Source of the DNA: Pseudolysinimonas_A sp947085045 | GTDB taxonomy: Bacteria; Actinomycetota; Actinomycetes; Actinomycetales; Microbacteriaceae | Reading direction: 5' to 3' | Length of the DNA stretch: 64,000 bases | Assembly (NCBI GenBank): GCA_947085045.1 | Contig: CAMTUU010000003.1 | Location: forward strand, 62,001 to 126,000 | Part shown: positions 18,935 to 27,608 of the stretch, piece by piece | Position numbering within the stretch: position 1 is the first letter of the stretch | Layout of the letters: each line of letters opens with the position of its first letter | Program-made: the position numbers and the translations under genes | Notes under the pieces: generated by a model | Told to the model about the DNA's origin: nothing | Seen by the model: the letters and a program-made list of their open reading frames with translations, nothing else | Database searches by the model: none

Positions 18935-18979
18935 GGTCGAGTGCCGGGCGCAGCCCGGTGCTGGGCCCGGCACTCGACC
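18935..18979. terminator. Bidirectional terminator-like palindrome
   Basis: GGTCGAGTGCCGGGC and its perfect reverse complement GCCCGGCACTCGACC form a 15-bp stem around a 15-base loop. It lies between the convergent ends of the EamA gene and the osmoprotectant operon. The GGTYGAGTGCC core recurs in the larger nested palindrome at 56607-56715. The 119 bp before it hold no recognisable gene. Confidence 0.7.
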
Positions 18980-19002
18980 AGCGAAGGGTGCTGCGGTGGC
19001 GC

Positions 19003-19926
19003 TTAGAGAAGGCCCTGCGCCGTCAGCCATTCGGTGGCGACGTCGGCCGCGGACGGCTTGTCGTCACCCGCGAACTGCACATTGAGCTCGAGCAGCACGT
19101 CCGTGGTGATGAGCGCCGAGACCTCGTCGAGCAGAGCGGCGATCTCCGGCGTGAGCACGTCGGCCCTCAGCAGCGGCACGACGTTCTGCGCCGCGAACAG
19201 GTCCAGGTCGTCCTCGAGCACGACGAGGTCGTTGGCCGAGACCGACGCGGTCGTCGTGTAGATGTCGGCGACCTGGATGTTGCCGGCGAGCAGGTCCGCG
19301 AGGGTTCCCGGTCCGCCGTAGTCGTCGATCGCCTTGAACGCCCAGCCCTCGAAGCCGTAGGTCGCCGCGAGGCCGTCGCGCCAGCGCGGCTCGAACTCGG
19401 TGTTGGCACCGAGCGTGATCGTCGAGGCCAGCGGAGCGAGGTCGCCGATCGAGGCGAGCCCGTTCGCCTCGGCGTACTCCGGGGTGACGACGAGCGCGTC
19501 CGAGTCCTCTCCGGGCGCGGCCGCGGCGACCGCGAGGCCGAGCGGTTCGAGCGCGGCCGGGAGGGCCGCCTCGACGTCGTCGGCCGAGGTGGCGGTGGCC
19601 TGCGGGTCGGCGTAGAGCAACGCGTTACCGGCGTAGTCCGGGATCAGGTCGATCGACCCGTCCTGCAAGGCGAGAACGAAGGTCTCGCGCGAGCCGATCC
19701 CCTCCTCGTACGACACCTCGTAGCCGTTCGCGGCGAGCACCTGGCCGTAGATCTGGGCCAGGATCTCGCTCTCGCCGAAGGCCTGGTTGCCGATCGTGAT
19801 CGTGTCGCCGACCGAGCCGCCGGTCTCCTCCGCGAGCGGGTCGCCCGTGGAGCAGGACGCCAGCGCGACCGTGAGGCCGAGAGCGACGACACCGACCCCG
19901 ACGCGCGTGAGTGTGGGTGAGAACAT
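19003..19926 (-). CDS. Osmoprotectant ABC transporter substrate-binding lipoprotein (ProX/OsmF type)
   Basis: Captures glycine betaine, choline or a related compatible solute outside the cell for the adjacent permeases. 307 residues with a lipobox LASCSTG near residue 22. The mature domain starts TITIGNQAFGESEILAQIYG and contains DLIPDYAGNALLY, both typical of the OpuAC/ProX family. It is the last gene of the operon. Two ATGs compete: the one at 19935 overlaps the upstream stop as ATGA, but GGAAGG touches it directly, whereas the ATG at 19926 has 9 bases of spacing, so I prefer 19926. Confidence 0.9.
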   Translation of the reverse strand: MFSPTLTRVGVGVVALGLTVALASCSTGDPLAEETGGSVGDTITIGNQAFGESEILAQIYGQVLAANGYEVSYEEGIGSRETFVLALQDGSIDLIPDYAGNALLYADPQATATSADDVEAALPAALEPLGLAVAAAAPGEDSDALVVTPEYAEANGLASIGDLAPLASTITLGANTEFEPRWRDGLAATYGFEGWAFKAIDDYGGPGTLADLLAGNIQVADIYTTTASVSANDLVVLEDDLDLFAAQNVVPLLRADVLTPEIAALLDEVSALITTDVLLELNVQFAGDDKPSAADVATEWLTAQGLL

Positions 19927-19931
19927 CCGAT

Positions 19932-20699
19932 TCATCCTTCCGTGAGGGGTGTCCGGGTGGCTTCGAGAGTCCGGGATGGACGCTTCGCTGGAGTGCCGGT
20001 ACTGCTCTTGGTGCGCGACCCACCGCGGGACACCCCACGCGGCGCGACGAGTCTCTGCAGGGCCGCGAGCAGCCCGTCGAGGAGGAGCGCGAGCGCGGCG
20101 ATGAGCAGCGCCCCGATCAGCGCGCGCAGATAATCCTGCGAGCGGAGCCCCTCGATGAGGTAACGGCCGAGGCCGCCCTGGGCGACGTAGGCGGCGATCG
20201 TCGCGGTCGCCACGACCTGCAGCGTCGCCGAGCGCAGACCGCCGACGAGCAGCGGAAGCGCGAGCGGCACCTCGACCCGGGACAGGATCTGCCACTCGGT
20301 CATGCCCTGTGCACGCGCGGCGTCGACGGTCTGGCGGTCGACGGCTTCGACGCCGGAGTAGGCCCCGGCGAGCAGCGGGGGGATGGCGAGCACCACGAGC
20401 ACGACGATGACCGGGGTGAGGCTGAGGCCCGCGCCGAACTGGAGGCCGATCAGCACGAAGAGCGTCATCACGCCGAACGTGGGCAGCGCTCGGGCGGCCC
20501 CCGTGATGCCGATGACCGCGGCCCGGCCCCGCCCGGTGTGCCCGATGAGCAGGCCGAGCGGCACGGCGATGGCGGCGGCGAGGATCACGCTGAGGAAGGT
20601 GATAGCCAGATGCTGGTTGAGTCGGGCGGCGATGCCGTTCGCGCCCTGCCAGTTGGCCGGGTCGAGGATGTACGCGACGGCGTCGAGGATGAAGTTCAC
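19932..20699 (-). CDS. Osmoprotectant ABC transporter permease (second)
   Basis: 255-residue permease with about six membrane segments and the EAA-type loop VDAARAQGMTEWQILSRVEVPLALP, which contacts the ATPase, near 125-150 of the protein. The GTG at 20699 overlaps the stop of the preceding permease (GTGA), indicating translational coupling. The extended Arg/Ser-rich C-terminal tail, about 30 residues beyond the last helix, is longer than usual. Confidence 0.88.
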   Translation of the reverse strand: MNFILDAVAYILDPANWQGANGIAARLNQHLAITFLSVILAAAIAVPLGLLIGHTGRGRAAVIGITGAARALPTFGVMTLFVLIGLQFGAGLSLTPVIVVLVVLAIPPLLAGAYSGVEAVDRQTVDAARAQGMTEWQILSRVEVPLALPLLVGGLRSATLQVVATATIAAYVAQGGLGRYLIEGLRSQDYLRALIGALLIAALALLLDGLLAALQRLVAPRGVSRGGSRTKSSTGTPAKRPSRTLEATRTPLTEG

Positions 20700-21385
20700 G
20701 CGACCCTCCCCGGCAGGATCGAGCGCAGGAAGGAGGCGCGGGGGGACGCCGGGCGCCGCCGCGACCAGGGCATGAGCAGCCGGCCGAGGATCACGAGGAT
20801 CGCGTCGAACAGCAGGGCCAGTAGCACCGTGAACACGATGCCGATGACGATCTCGTCGATGAACGGCCGGTTGTAGCCCTCGGTGAACAGCCTCCCGAGA
20901 CCGCCGGACCCGATCAGTGCCGCGACGCTCAGCAGCGACACCGTGCTCACCGAGACCACGCGGAGGTTGGCGAGCAGCACCGGTCCGGCGAGGGGCAACT
21001 GCACCTTCCAGAACCGCGAGGTGCCCGAGTAGCCCTGCGCCGTCGCCGACTGCAGCACGTCGCCGGAGACGCTCGCGAACCCGTCGACGGTACCGCGCAG
21101 CATCATCGCGGTCGCGTAGAGCGAGAGCGCCACGACCACGTTGAGCTCGTCCAGGATCTTGGTGCCGAGGATCCCGGGGAGCACCACGAAGAGGGCGAGC
21201 GCGGGGATGGTATAGATCAAGTTGAAGACGGTGAGCAGGATGCCGCGCAGCCACGGCACGCGCACGGCGACCCAGCCGAGGGGCAGGGAGGCTGCGAAAC
21301 CGACGAGGATCGGGAGGGCCGAGAGCCTCGCGTGTTCCGCGGTGAGCCCCAGCACCAGATCCAGGTTGTTCCACAGCCAGGTCAT
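20696..21385 (-). CDS. Osmoprotectant ABC transporter permease (first)
   Basis: 229-residue permease of the ProW/OpuBB family with five or six membrane helices and the coupling loop LQSATAQGYSGTSRFWKVQL. The ATG at 21385 overlaps the stop of the ATPase gene by ATGA. It should form a heterodimer with the second permease. Confidence 0.88.
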   Translation of the reverse strand: MTWLWNNLDLVLGLTAEHARLSALPILVGFAASLPLGWVAVRVPWLRGILLTVFNLIYTIPALALFVVLPGILGTKILDELNVVVALSLYATAMMLRGTVDGFASVSGDVLQSATAQGYSGTSRFWKVQLPLAGPVLLANLRVVSVSTVSLLSVAALIGSGGLGRLFTEGYNRPFIDEIVIGIVFTVLLALLFDAILVILGRLLMPWSRRRPASPRASFLRSILPGRVA

Positions 21386-22281
21386 CAGGCGTCCCCGGCC
21401 TGGTCCGTCTTGTTGGAGACGCTGCGGGACTTCGGACTGGCGTTGCCGATCGCGAGCTTGCCGCCGGGCGCCGCGATGACGCCGACGGGGTAACCGCCGG
21501 CATCCACCAGCACCTGGTCGTCGCCGCTGCCGCTGGCGCTCACCGTGAGCCGGCGCTTGCCGCGGTCGGAGCCGACGAACGACGCGACGAAGTCGTCGGC
21601 AGGGTTCGCGAGGATCTCCTCCGGGGTGCCCTGCTGCACGATACGCCCGCGTTCGGCGAGGATCACCACCTGGTCGCCGAGCAGGAACGCCTCGTCGATG
21701 TCGTGGGTGACGAAGACGATCGTGGTCTCGGTCTCGGCCTGGATGCGCAGCACCTCCTGCTGGAGGTCGGCGCGCACGATCGGGTCGACCGCGCCGAAGG
21801 GCTCATCCATCAGCAGGATGTTGGGGCCCGCGGCGAGGGCTCGGGCCACGCCGACGCGCTGCTGCTGGCCGCCGGAGAGTTCGCCGGGGAACCGGAGAGC
21901 GAACGAACGGTCGAGGCCGACGACATCCATCAACTCCAGTGCGCGTGCGCGGGCCTTCTCCTTCGCCACACCGGTCAGGCGCGGGACGGTGGCGATGTTG
22001 TCGACCACCCGCCGATGCGGCAGCAGCCCGGAGCTCTGCATGACGTAGCCGATGCGCCGACGGAGGGCGACGGGAGCGACCGCCGCGACGTCCTCGCCGT
22101 CGATCTCGACCGTGCCGGAAGAGGGGTCGACCATCCGGTTGATCATGCGCAGGAGGGTGGTCTTGCCCGATCCGCTCGAGCCCACCAGCACGGTGACCTG
22201 GCGGGCCGGGATCTGCAACGAGAAGTGCTCGACGGCGTAGGAGTCGCCGAACGTCTTCGTGACATCGGTGAACTCGATCAC
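21385..22281 (-). CDS. Osmoprotectant ABC transporter ATPase (ProV/OpuA type)
   Basis: 298-residue ATPase energising the two permeases. Walker A GSSGSGKTT near 35-43, ABC signature LSGGQQQRVGVARAL near 137-151 and Walker B ILLMDEPFGAVD are present. The GTG at 22281 has a strong AGGAGGAGG ribosome-binding site, and TAGCGT about 40 bp upstream may be the -10 of the whole four-gene operon. The C-terminal 60 residues form a short accessory domain, but a complete CBS pair is not evident. Confidence 0.92.
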   Translation of the reverse strand: MIEFTDVTKTFGDSYAVEHFSLQIPARQVTVLVGSSGSGKTTLLRMINRMVDPSSGTVEIDGEDVAAVAPVALRRRIGYVMQSSGLLPHRRVVDNIATVPRLTGVAKEKARARALELMDVVGLDRSFALRFPGELSGGQQQRVGVARALAAGPNILLMDEPFGAVDPIVRADLQQEVLRIQAETETTIVFVTHDIDEAFLLGDQVVILAERGRIVQQGTPEEILANPADDFVASFVGSDRGKRRLTVSASGSGDDQVLVDAGGYPVGVIAAPGGKLAIGNASPKSRSVSNKTDQAGDA

Positions 22282-22349
22282 GACCGCCTCCTCCTGCTGC
22301 TTCGTCGCTCGACGCTAATCCGGTTGCCCGGATTGCGCTCGGTGTTGCG

Positions 22350-23027
22350 TCATCCGGCGACATTCCCAACGGCCGGATAGCCGCCGGCGTCCTTCAGCAA
22401 CCGCGCCAGGTGCAGCAGATTCCACGACATCGCCGTGAGCGTGCTCGTCGTGAACTCGTTCTCGGGCCCGCCGGAGTCCTCGTCCAGATACGACGGCCCC
22501 GGACCGATGTCGCCGATCCACCCCGTCTCGGCGGCCGGGGGGATCGTGTAGCCGATGTGCTGGAGGGCGTAGAGAAGATTGCGCCCGGAGTTCTTCACGC
22601 CGTCCTCGTTGCCCGTGGTGATCGTGCCGGCGACCTTGCCGTAGTAGACCGGCTGGCCGGCGTCATTCGTCTGGTCGCTCATCGCGTAGAGCCGCTCGAT
22701 GAGCTTGCGGGCCTCCGATGTCGGCTCGCCGAGCTGGATGGAGGTGCCGACGATGAGGATGTCGGCATCCCGCACCTTCGGCCAGACGACGTCGGGCCAG
22801 GCGTCCGCATCCCAGCCGTGCTCGCGCAGGTCGGGCTGCACGCCGGGCGCGACCTCGAAGTCGACGAGCCGCAACGACTCGACGCTCGCACCCTGCTCCC
22901 GCAACAGCTCGATGCTGCGATCGGCGAGCCCCTGCGTGTGCGAGAGCTCCGACGTGCGATTCAGCGTGCAGTTGATGAACAGGACCTTCAGGTCGTCGTA
23001 GGTCGGCACCCCCTCAGCTGATCCCAC
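22350..23027 (-). CDS. NAD(P)H-dependent FMN reductase / flavodoxin-fold protein
   Basis: Flavodoxin-like oxidoreductase related to NADPH:FMN or quinone reductases. The core starts with LKVLFINCTLNRTSELSHTQ (phosphate-binding loop of the flavin site) and has DILIVGTSIQLGEPTSEARKLIERL and GKVAGTITTGNEDG, typical of the family. The start is uncertain: GTG at 23027 or 23009, or TTG at 23084; no good ribosome-binding site decides it. It diverges from the DUF427 gene, and the GTCAAG/CTTGAC inverted repeat (23028-23033 and 23049-23054) lies in the overlapping promoter zone. Confidence 0.83.
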   Translation of the reverse strand: MGSAEGVPTYDDLKVLFINCTLNRTSELSHTQGLADRSIELLREQGASVESLRLVDFEVAPGVQPDLREHGWDADAWPDVVWPKVRDADILIVGTSIQLGEPTSEARKLIERLYAMSDQTNDAGQPVYYGKVAGTITTGNEDGVKNSGRNLLYALQHIGYTIPPAAETGWIGDIGPGPSYLDEDSGGPENEFTTSTLTAMSWNLLHLARLLKDAGGYPAVGNVAG

Positions 23028-23071
23028 GTCAAGACGGGAATGCCGAGGCTTGACAAGGGCTTGGATGAGGT

Positions 23072-23374
23072 ATGGCAACTGCAACCGTGAACGGCACCGT
23101 CATCGCCGAAGCGCCCGACTCCGAGATCATCCACATCGAGGGCAACTCGTACTTTCCGCCGTCGTCGGTGAAGGAGGGGTTCCTCACCACCTCGCCGACG
23201 CCGTACACCTGCCCCTGGAAGGGCGAGTGCCAGTACTTCACCGTGACCGTCGACGGTCAGGCTCTGCCCGACCGCGCGTGGTCGTACCCGACGCCGTACC
23301 CGACCGGGATCGAGCGCGTCGGCCAGGACTTCTCGAACTACGTCGCCTTCTGGAAGGAAGTCCAGGTCTCGTAA
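23072..23374 (+). CDS. DUF427 family protein
   Basis: 100 residues covering the whole DUF427 domain: the YFPPSSVKEGFL, CPWKGECQYFTV and DRAWSYPTPYP segments are characteristic. The biochemical role is unknown; the fold is a small beta barrel. GATGAGG precedes the ATG. It faces a flavodoxin-fold reductase across a short shared promoter region, which hints at joint regulation. Confidence 0.88.
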   Translation: MATATVNGTVIAEAPDSEIIHIEGNSYFPPSSVKEGFLTTSPTPYTCPWKGECQYFTVTVDGQALPDRAWSYPTPYPTGIERVGQDFSNYVAFWKEVQVS

Positions 23375-23409
23375 GCCTCGCGGTCAGCCGCGCTTCGTAG
23401 GCTGACCGG

Positions 23410-24561
23410 ATGCTGACGTCCCTCGCGATCGAGGGGTACCGGTCGATCCGGTCCCTCGTCGTGCCGCTCGCCCCGCTCACCGTCGTCACGGGACCCAACG
23501 GCAGCGGCAAGTCGTCGCTGTACCGCTCGCTGCGCCTGCTTGCGGCGGCGGGACGCGACGGTGCGGTCGCGGCCCTGGCCCGCGAGGGCGGCCTGTCGTC
23601 GACACTCTGGGCGGGGCCGGAGGCGGGGTCATCGCGGTCGGGCCCGGTGCAGGGAACCGCGCGGAAGAACCCGATCGCCCTCAAGCTGGGCTTCGCCGCG
23701 GATGCCGACGGCTTCGGGTACGCGATCGACTTCGGGCTGCCCGTGCCCGCCACGACGATGTTCGGGACGGACCCGATCATCAAGGCCGAAGCGGTGTGGA
23801 GCGGCCCGTTCCTCCGGCCCGCGACGCTTCTCAGCGACCGGCGCGGCCCGACCGCGCGGGTGCGCGGCGACGACGGCTGGCGCACCCTGGGCCGCACACT
23901 CGCGCCCTGGGAGAGCATGCTCGCCGAGTTCGGCGACCCCGACGCGACCCCCGAGATCCTCGGCCTGCGGGCCGATCTCCGCGACTGGCGGTTCTACGAT
24001 GCCGTGCGCACGGACGCCGCGGCGCCGGCCCGGCAGACCGCGATCGGCACGCGCGCGCCGATCCTCGCCTCCGACGGCTCCGACCTCGCGGCGGCGCTGC
24101 AGACGATCCGCGAACAGGGTGACGCCGGCGAGCTCGATGCCGCGATCGCCCGCGCGCTGTCGGGCAGCCGGTTCTCGGTCGAGGACCGCGCCGGCGGGTT
24201 CGCGCTGCTACTGCACCAGCCCGGGCTGCTGCGTCCGCTCGAGGCGGCGGAGCTCTCCGACGGCACCCTGCGCTACCTGATCTGGGCCGCCGCCCTGCTC
24301 AGCACCCGGCCCGCCACGTTCCTCGCGCTCAACGAGCCGGAGACGAGCCTGCATCCTGGAGTCGTCGAGGCGCTGGCATCCCTCCTGGTGACGGCGGCCG
24401 AGCGGTCGCAGCTCGTCGTCGTCTCCCACTCGGCCGCGCTCGTGAGCGCGCTCGAGGACGCCGGCGCGACCGTCCACCGGCTCGAGAAGCAGGCCGGCGA
24501 GACGGTGCTCGCCGGCCAGGGACGCCTCGACGGGCCGCCGTGGAGCTGGCCCTCCCGCTGA
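23410..24561 (+). CDS. AAA-family ATPase (RecF/SMC-like, AAA_21 type)
   Basis: 383 residues. Walker A GPNGSGKSS is at about 29-37; the ABC-type signature region reads AAELSDGTLRYL near 277-288; Walker B is ATFLALNEPETSLHP near 300-314; a switch His is in VVVSHSAAL. This is the RecF/OLD-like arrangement of predicted ATPases that act on DNA or in defence, but there is no TOPRIM domain and no partner gene, so no function is assigned. TAGGCT is 6 bases before the ATG, a probable leaderless promoter. A strong terminator follows. Confidence 0.82.
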   Translation: MLTSLAIEGYRSIRSLVVPLAPLTVVTGPNGSGKSSLYRSLRLLAAAGRDGAVAALAREGGLSSTLWAGPEAGSSRSGPVQGTARKNPIALKLGFAADADGFGYAIDFGLPVPATTMFGTDPIIKAEAVWSGPFLRPATLLSDRRGPTARVRGDDGWRTLGRTLAPWESMLAEFGDPDATPEILGLRADLRDWRFYDAVRTDAAAPARQTAIGTRAPILASDGSDLAAALQTIREQGDAGELDAAIARALSGSRFSVEDRAGGFALLLHQPGLLRPLEAAELSDGTLRYLIWAAALLSTRPATFLALNEPETSLHPGVVEALASLLVTAAERSQLVVVSHSAALVSALEDAGATVHRLEKQAGETVLAGQGRLDGPPWSWPSR

Positions 24562-24564
24562 AAC

Positions 24565-24598
24565 AACGAGAGGCCGCCCCGAAGGACGGCCTCTCGTT
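24565..24598. terminator. Bidirectional rho-independent-type terminator
   Basis: AACGAGAGGCCG and CGGCCTCTCGTT form a 12-bp perfect stem with a 10-base loop between the convergent ATPase and DEAD-box helicase genes; the AT-rich outer bases give short A and T tracts on each side. Confidence 0.8.
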
Positions 24599-24612
24599 CG
24601 GGTGACGGCTGC

Positions 24613-26364
24613 TTATTCGGCGAACGTCCGGATGACCTCGTCGCCGGGGCGGACCGAGATCCACTCGGGCGAGATCTCCGCGCGGGAGAGCAGGTCCTCG
24701 GTCTTGCGGCGACGGTTGCGCGGCACGAGGGTCACGACGGTGCCCGTCTTGCCGGCGCGGCCCGTACGGCCGGCGCGGTGCAGGTACGCCTTGTACTCGT
24801 CGGGCGCGTCGGCCTGGATGACCAGCTCGATGTCGTCGACGTGGATGCCGCGCGCGGCGACGTCGGTCGCGACGAGCACGTTGACCCGACCGCTGGTGAA
24901 CTTCTCCAGCGCGCGGGTGCGCCGCGACTGGTTCAGGTCGCCGTGGATCGACTCGGCGCGGATGCCGGCCTCGTCGAGGAGGTCGGCGAGCTGCTCCGCG
25001 AACGCGCGGGTGCGCGCGAACACAAGCTTCTTGCCCGGTCCGCCGGCGAGCTCGATGAGCACGTCCTGCTTGTCGCGCTGCTCGAGCAGGAACGCCACGT
25101 GGCGGATGTCGGACGAGGCCTGGTCTTCACCGGAGATCTCGTAGACGGCCGGCTCGACGAGGAACTCCTCGACGAGCGACGCCACACCGGAGTCGAGCGT
25201 CGCCGAGTAGAGCAGCTTCTGCCCGCCCTCGGAGGTGCGCTGGAGCAGGTCGCGCACGGGCTCGAGGAATCCGAGCTCGCACATGTGGTCGGCCTCGTCG
25301 AGCACCGTGACCATGACCTGCGAGAGGTCGAGCCGGCCCTGCGACACGAGGTCGCCGATGCGGCCCGGGGTGCCGATGATGATGTCGACACCGCGCTGGA
25401 TGGCGCCGACCTGGCGCTGGTACGGCACGCCGCCGTAGATCTGCGTCGTGAAGAGGCCCACGCTCTGCGCGAGCGGCTGCACGGTGCGGTCGATCTGCAG
25501 CGCGAGTTCGCGCGTCGGAGCGAGGATGAGCGCCCGCGGGGCACGGCCCGGCTTGCGGCGCTCGGTCGAGCCCTTCTGGGCCTGGAGCAGACGCTCGACG
25601 AGCGGAGCACCGAACGCGATCGTCTTGCCGGAGCCGGTGCGGCCGCGGCCGAGCACGTCGCGACCCTCGAGCACCGACGGGATCGTCGCGGCCTGGATCG
25701 GGAACGGGCTGTCGGCGCCGAGCTGGGAGAGCGCGCGCACGAGGTTCTGGCCGAGGCCGAGCTCGAGGAATCCGCTGCTCGTCATGTCGGTCGCGTCGAC
25801 GGCCTGCGCCTCGAGACGGGCGAGGACGACGTCATCCTGGTGCTGGGCGGGGCGATCGGTGCGGTCGTGACCGAAGTTGCGGTTCTCGCGCGGCTCGTAG
25901 CCCTCGCGGTTGCGCGGCTCGTAGCTGCGCGACGGAGCGCCGCCCTCGCGCGGGGTGTACTCGCGACGGGGGGCGCGCTCGGTGCGGTCGTAGCTCGGAC
26001 GCTCGGTGCGCGGGGCGTAGCCCTCACGGGCCGGACGCTCGGAGCGGCCCTGGTAGCCACCCTCGCGGGCGGGACGGTCGGACCGCTCGAAGCGGTCGCC
26101 GGTGCGGGGAGCGCCGAAGCGCTCGTTCGACCGGGGGGCCTTGTCGCGCGGCTCCCAGTTGGGACGCGTCGACTGGCCGCGCTCGACGGAGTCGCGACGG
26201 TCGGCGGAGTCCGCCTGGCGCTCGCGCACCGGACGGGCGGCGGTGCCGCGCGGGCGCACCGGGGACTTGCCCTGGGCGGCGCGCTGCTCGGTGGACCAGC
26301 GGGCCTTCTTGGGGCCGGCGGCGGAGTTCGAGCGCGCGGAGGCGCTCTTCTTGGGACTGGGCAT
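24613..26364 (-). CDS. DEAD-box RNA helicase with long disordered N-terminus
   Basis: ATP-dependent RNA helicase for remodelling structured RNA, for example in ribosome assembly or cold adaptation. The first 185 or so of 583 residues are charged and low in complexity, with repeated RPAREGY, RTERP and RSERP-type units; this kind of tail usually sits at the C-terminus in bacterial DEAD-box proteins. The core follows: Q motif region, GRTGSGKT, PTRELA, TPGRIGD, DEADHM, SAT, and the C-terminal HRAGRTGRAGKTG. A GGAAGA ribosome-binding site precedes the ATG, and a perfect 16-bp palindrome lies 47 bp upstream. Confidence 0.92.
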   Translation of the reverse strand: MPSPKKSASARSNSAAGPKKARWSTEQRAAQGKSPVRPRGTAARPVRERQADSADRRDSVERGQSTRPNWEPRDKAPRSNERFGAPRTGDRFERSDRPAREGGYQGRSERPAREGYAPRTERPSYDRTERAPRREYTPREGGAPSRSYEPRNREGYEPRENRNFGHDRTDRPAQHQDDVVLARLEAQAVDATDMTSSGFLELGLGQNLVRALSQLGADSPFPIQAATIPSVLEGRDVLGRGRTGSGKTIAFGAPLVERLLQAQKGSTERRKPGRAPRALILAPTRELALQIDRTVQPLAQSVGLFTTQIYGGVPYQRQVGAIQRGVDIIIGTPGRIGDLVSQGRLDLSQVMVTVLDEADHMCELGFLEPVRDLLQRTSEGGQKLLYSATLDSGVASLVEEFLVEPAVYEISGEDQASSDIRHVAFLLEQRDKQDVLIELAGGPGKKLVFARTRAFAEQLADLLDEAGIRAESIHGDLNQSRRTRALEKFTSGRVNVLVATDVAARGIHVDDIELVIQADAPDEYKAYLHRAGRTGRAGKTGTVVTLVPRNRRRKTEDLLSRAEISPEWISVRPGDEVIRTFAE

Positions 26365-26410
26365 GCGAATGTCTTCCGTATTTTCTGGGGATCAGAGTGC
26401 GGGCGCGCCC

Positions 26411-26426
26411 CTGTTCGATCGAACAG
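26411..26426. promoter_or_regulatory. 16-bp perfect palindrome upstream of the DEAD-box helicase gene
   Basis: CTGTTCGATCGAACAG is self-complementary. It lies 47 bp before the helicase start, in the 250-bp region shared with the divergent esterase gene. It does not fit the actinobacterial LexA box, in which the arms are TCGAAC and GTTCGA in the opposite order. Probable operator or 5'-UTR hairpin. The rest of the intergenic region shows only the esterase -10. Confidence 0.45.
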
Positions 26427-26614
26427 AGCGCACGCTCCGAGAACCCGGGCGTACGTAGACCGGGGCCGTTTTCCTGAAGGATTCCTCGTGCCTCGACTGA
26501 GTCACGATCCGGCCCGCTCGACATACAGTGCTGCATTGGCGGATGACATCCGCGCGTCGAGAGCCGACTGCACCACATTACCCGACCCGGGCCCGTTCGC
26601 CTAGGATTCCGAGG

Positions 26615-27568
26615 ATGCGCGTGGCGGTCGGCATCCCCCTCGCGCTCGCCGCCGTGCTGGTGCTCGCGGCCTGCGGCCCGACGGGCTCGGATGCCGAGAC
26701 CATCGACCCGCAGATCGATGCGGCCGGCACCGACCTCGCGACCGATCCCGACGCCACCGTGCTGGCGGATCTCGAGTACGGCGCCGTCGACGGCGAGCCG
26801 CTGCTGCTGGATGCCTGCCTGCCGCCCGGCTTCGATCCGAGCGCGAGCCGGGTCCCCGGCATCGTGGTCGTCCACGGCGGCAGCTGGCGGGAGGGTCGCA
26901 AGGACAGCGTCGCGTGGCGCGCGGTCTGCACCTGGCTGGCCGGCGCCGGTTACCCGGCCTTCTCGGTGCAGTACCGCCTCGCGCCCGAGAACCCTTTCCC
27001 GGCGGGCTCCGACGACGTGCGGGCGGCCGTCGAGTGGCTGCGCGCCGACGAGCAGGCCGAGCGCTTCGGCCTCGACCCTGCTCGGCTGGGGATCTTCGGC
27101 GGCTCGGCCGGGGGCAATCTGGCGGCACTGACCGGCACCCTCGGCAGCGGCCCCCTCGACACCGGTTCGCGTGTCGCCGCCGTGGTCGACCTCAGCGGTC
27201 CGATCGACCTGACCGGGGTCGCGCTGACCGATGACTTCGCGCCGCTGCAGCTCGAGTACCTCGGCTGCACGACCTTCCAGACCTGCCCCACGGCAGAGGC
27301 GGCGTCGCCGAACTTCCAGGTCGACCAGACCGATCCCCCGTTCTTCATCGCGCACTCGACGACCGAGAAGATCCCGCTCGCGCAGTCGGAGCGATTCGTC
27401 GAGGATCTGCGGGATGCCGGCGTCGAGGTCGAGTTCCTCGTCGCCGACGGTGCGCTGCACTCGATCGCGTTGCTCGACGACGACCTCAAGGCGCGGATCG
27501 TCGCGTTCTACCTGCGCACCCTCGGCCCCGCGTTCGCCCCGATCGACGATCCCGACGCCCTCGACTGA
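26615..27568 (+). CDS. Lipoprotein esterase/lipase (alpha/beta hydrolase, BD-FAE/HSL-like)
   Basis: 317-residue secreted hydrolase. A signal sequence ends in lipobox LAACGPT (Cys near 18), so it should be lipid-anchored. The oxyanion-hole motif VVHGGSW, nucleophile elbow GGSAGG, and C-terminal Asp/His pair around DGALHSIAL define the catalytic site. The ATG at 26615 comes 7 bases after TAGGAT, so the mRNA may be leaderless; upstream in-frame starts would place the signal peptide internally. The substrate is unknown. Confidence 0.87.
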   Translation: MRVAVGIPLALAAVLVLAACGPTGSDAETIDPQIDAAGTDLATDPDATVLADLEYGAVDGEPLLLDACLPPGFDPSASRVPGIVVVHGGSWREGRKDSVAWRAVCTWLAGAGYPAFSVQYRLAPENPFPAGSDDVRAAVEWLRADEQAERFGLDPARLGIFGGSAGGNLAALTGTLGSGPLDTGSRVAAVVDLSGPIDLTGVALTDDFAPLQLEYLGCTTFQTCPTAEAASPNFQVDQTDPPFFIAHSTTEKIPLAQSERFVEDLRDAGVEVEFLVADGALHSIALLDDDLKARIVAFYLRTLGPAFAPIDDPDALD

Positions 27569-27608
27569 CCCGCCACCCCGGTTTGGTCGGCCAAACGGTG
27601 CTGACCGG

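Noticed and set aside
26411..26426. SOS/LexA box
   Set aside because: The arms are in the opposite order (GTTCGA...TCGAAC) to the actinobacterial LexA site, and the flanking genes are not SOS genes.
24778..26604. A 608-codon open frame on the plus strand opposite the DEAD-box helicase gene
   Set aside because: It is the antisense shadow of a high-GC gene: low-complexity Arg/Gly/Ala/Leu composition, no family signature, and every helicase motif is on the other strand.
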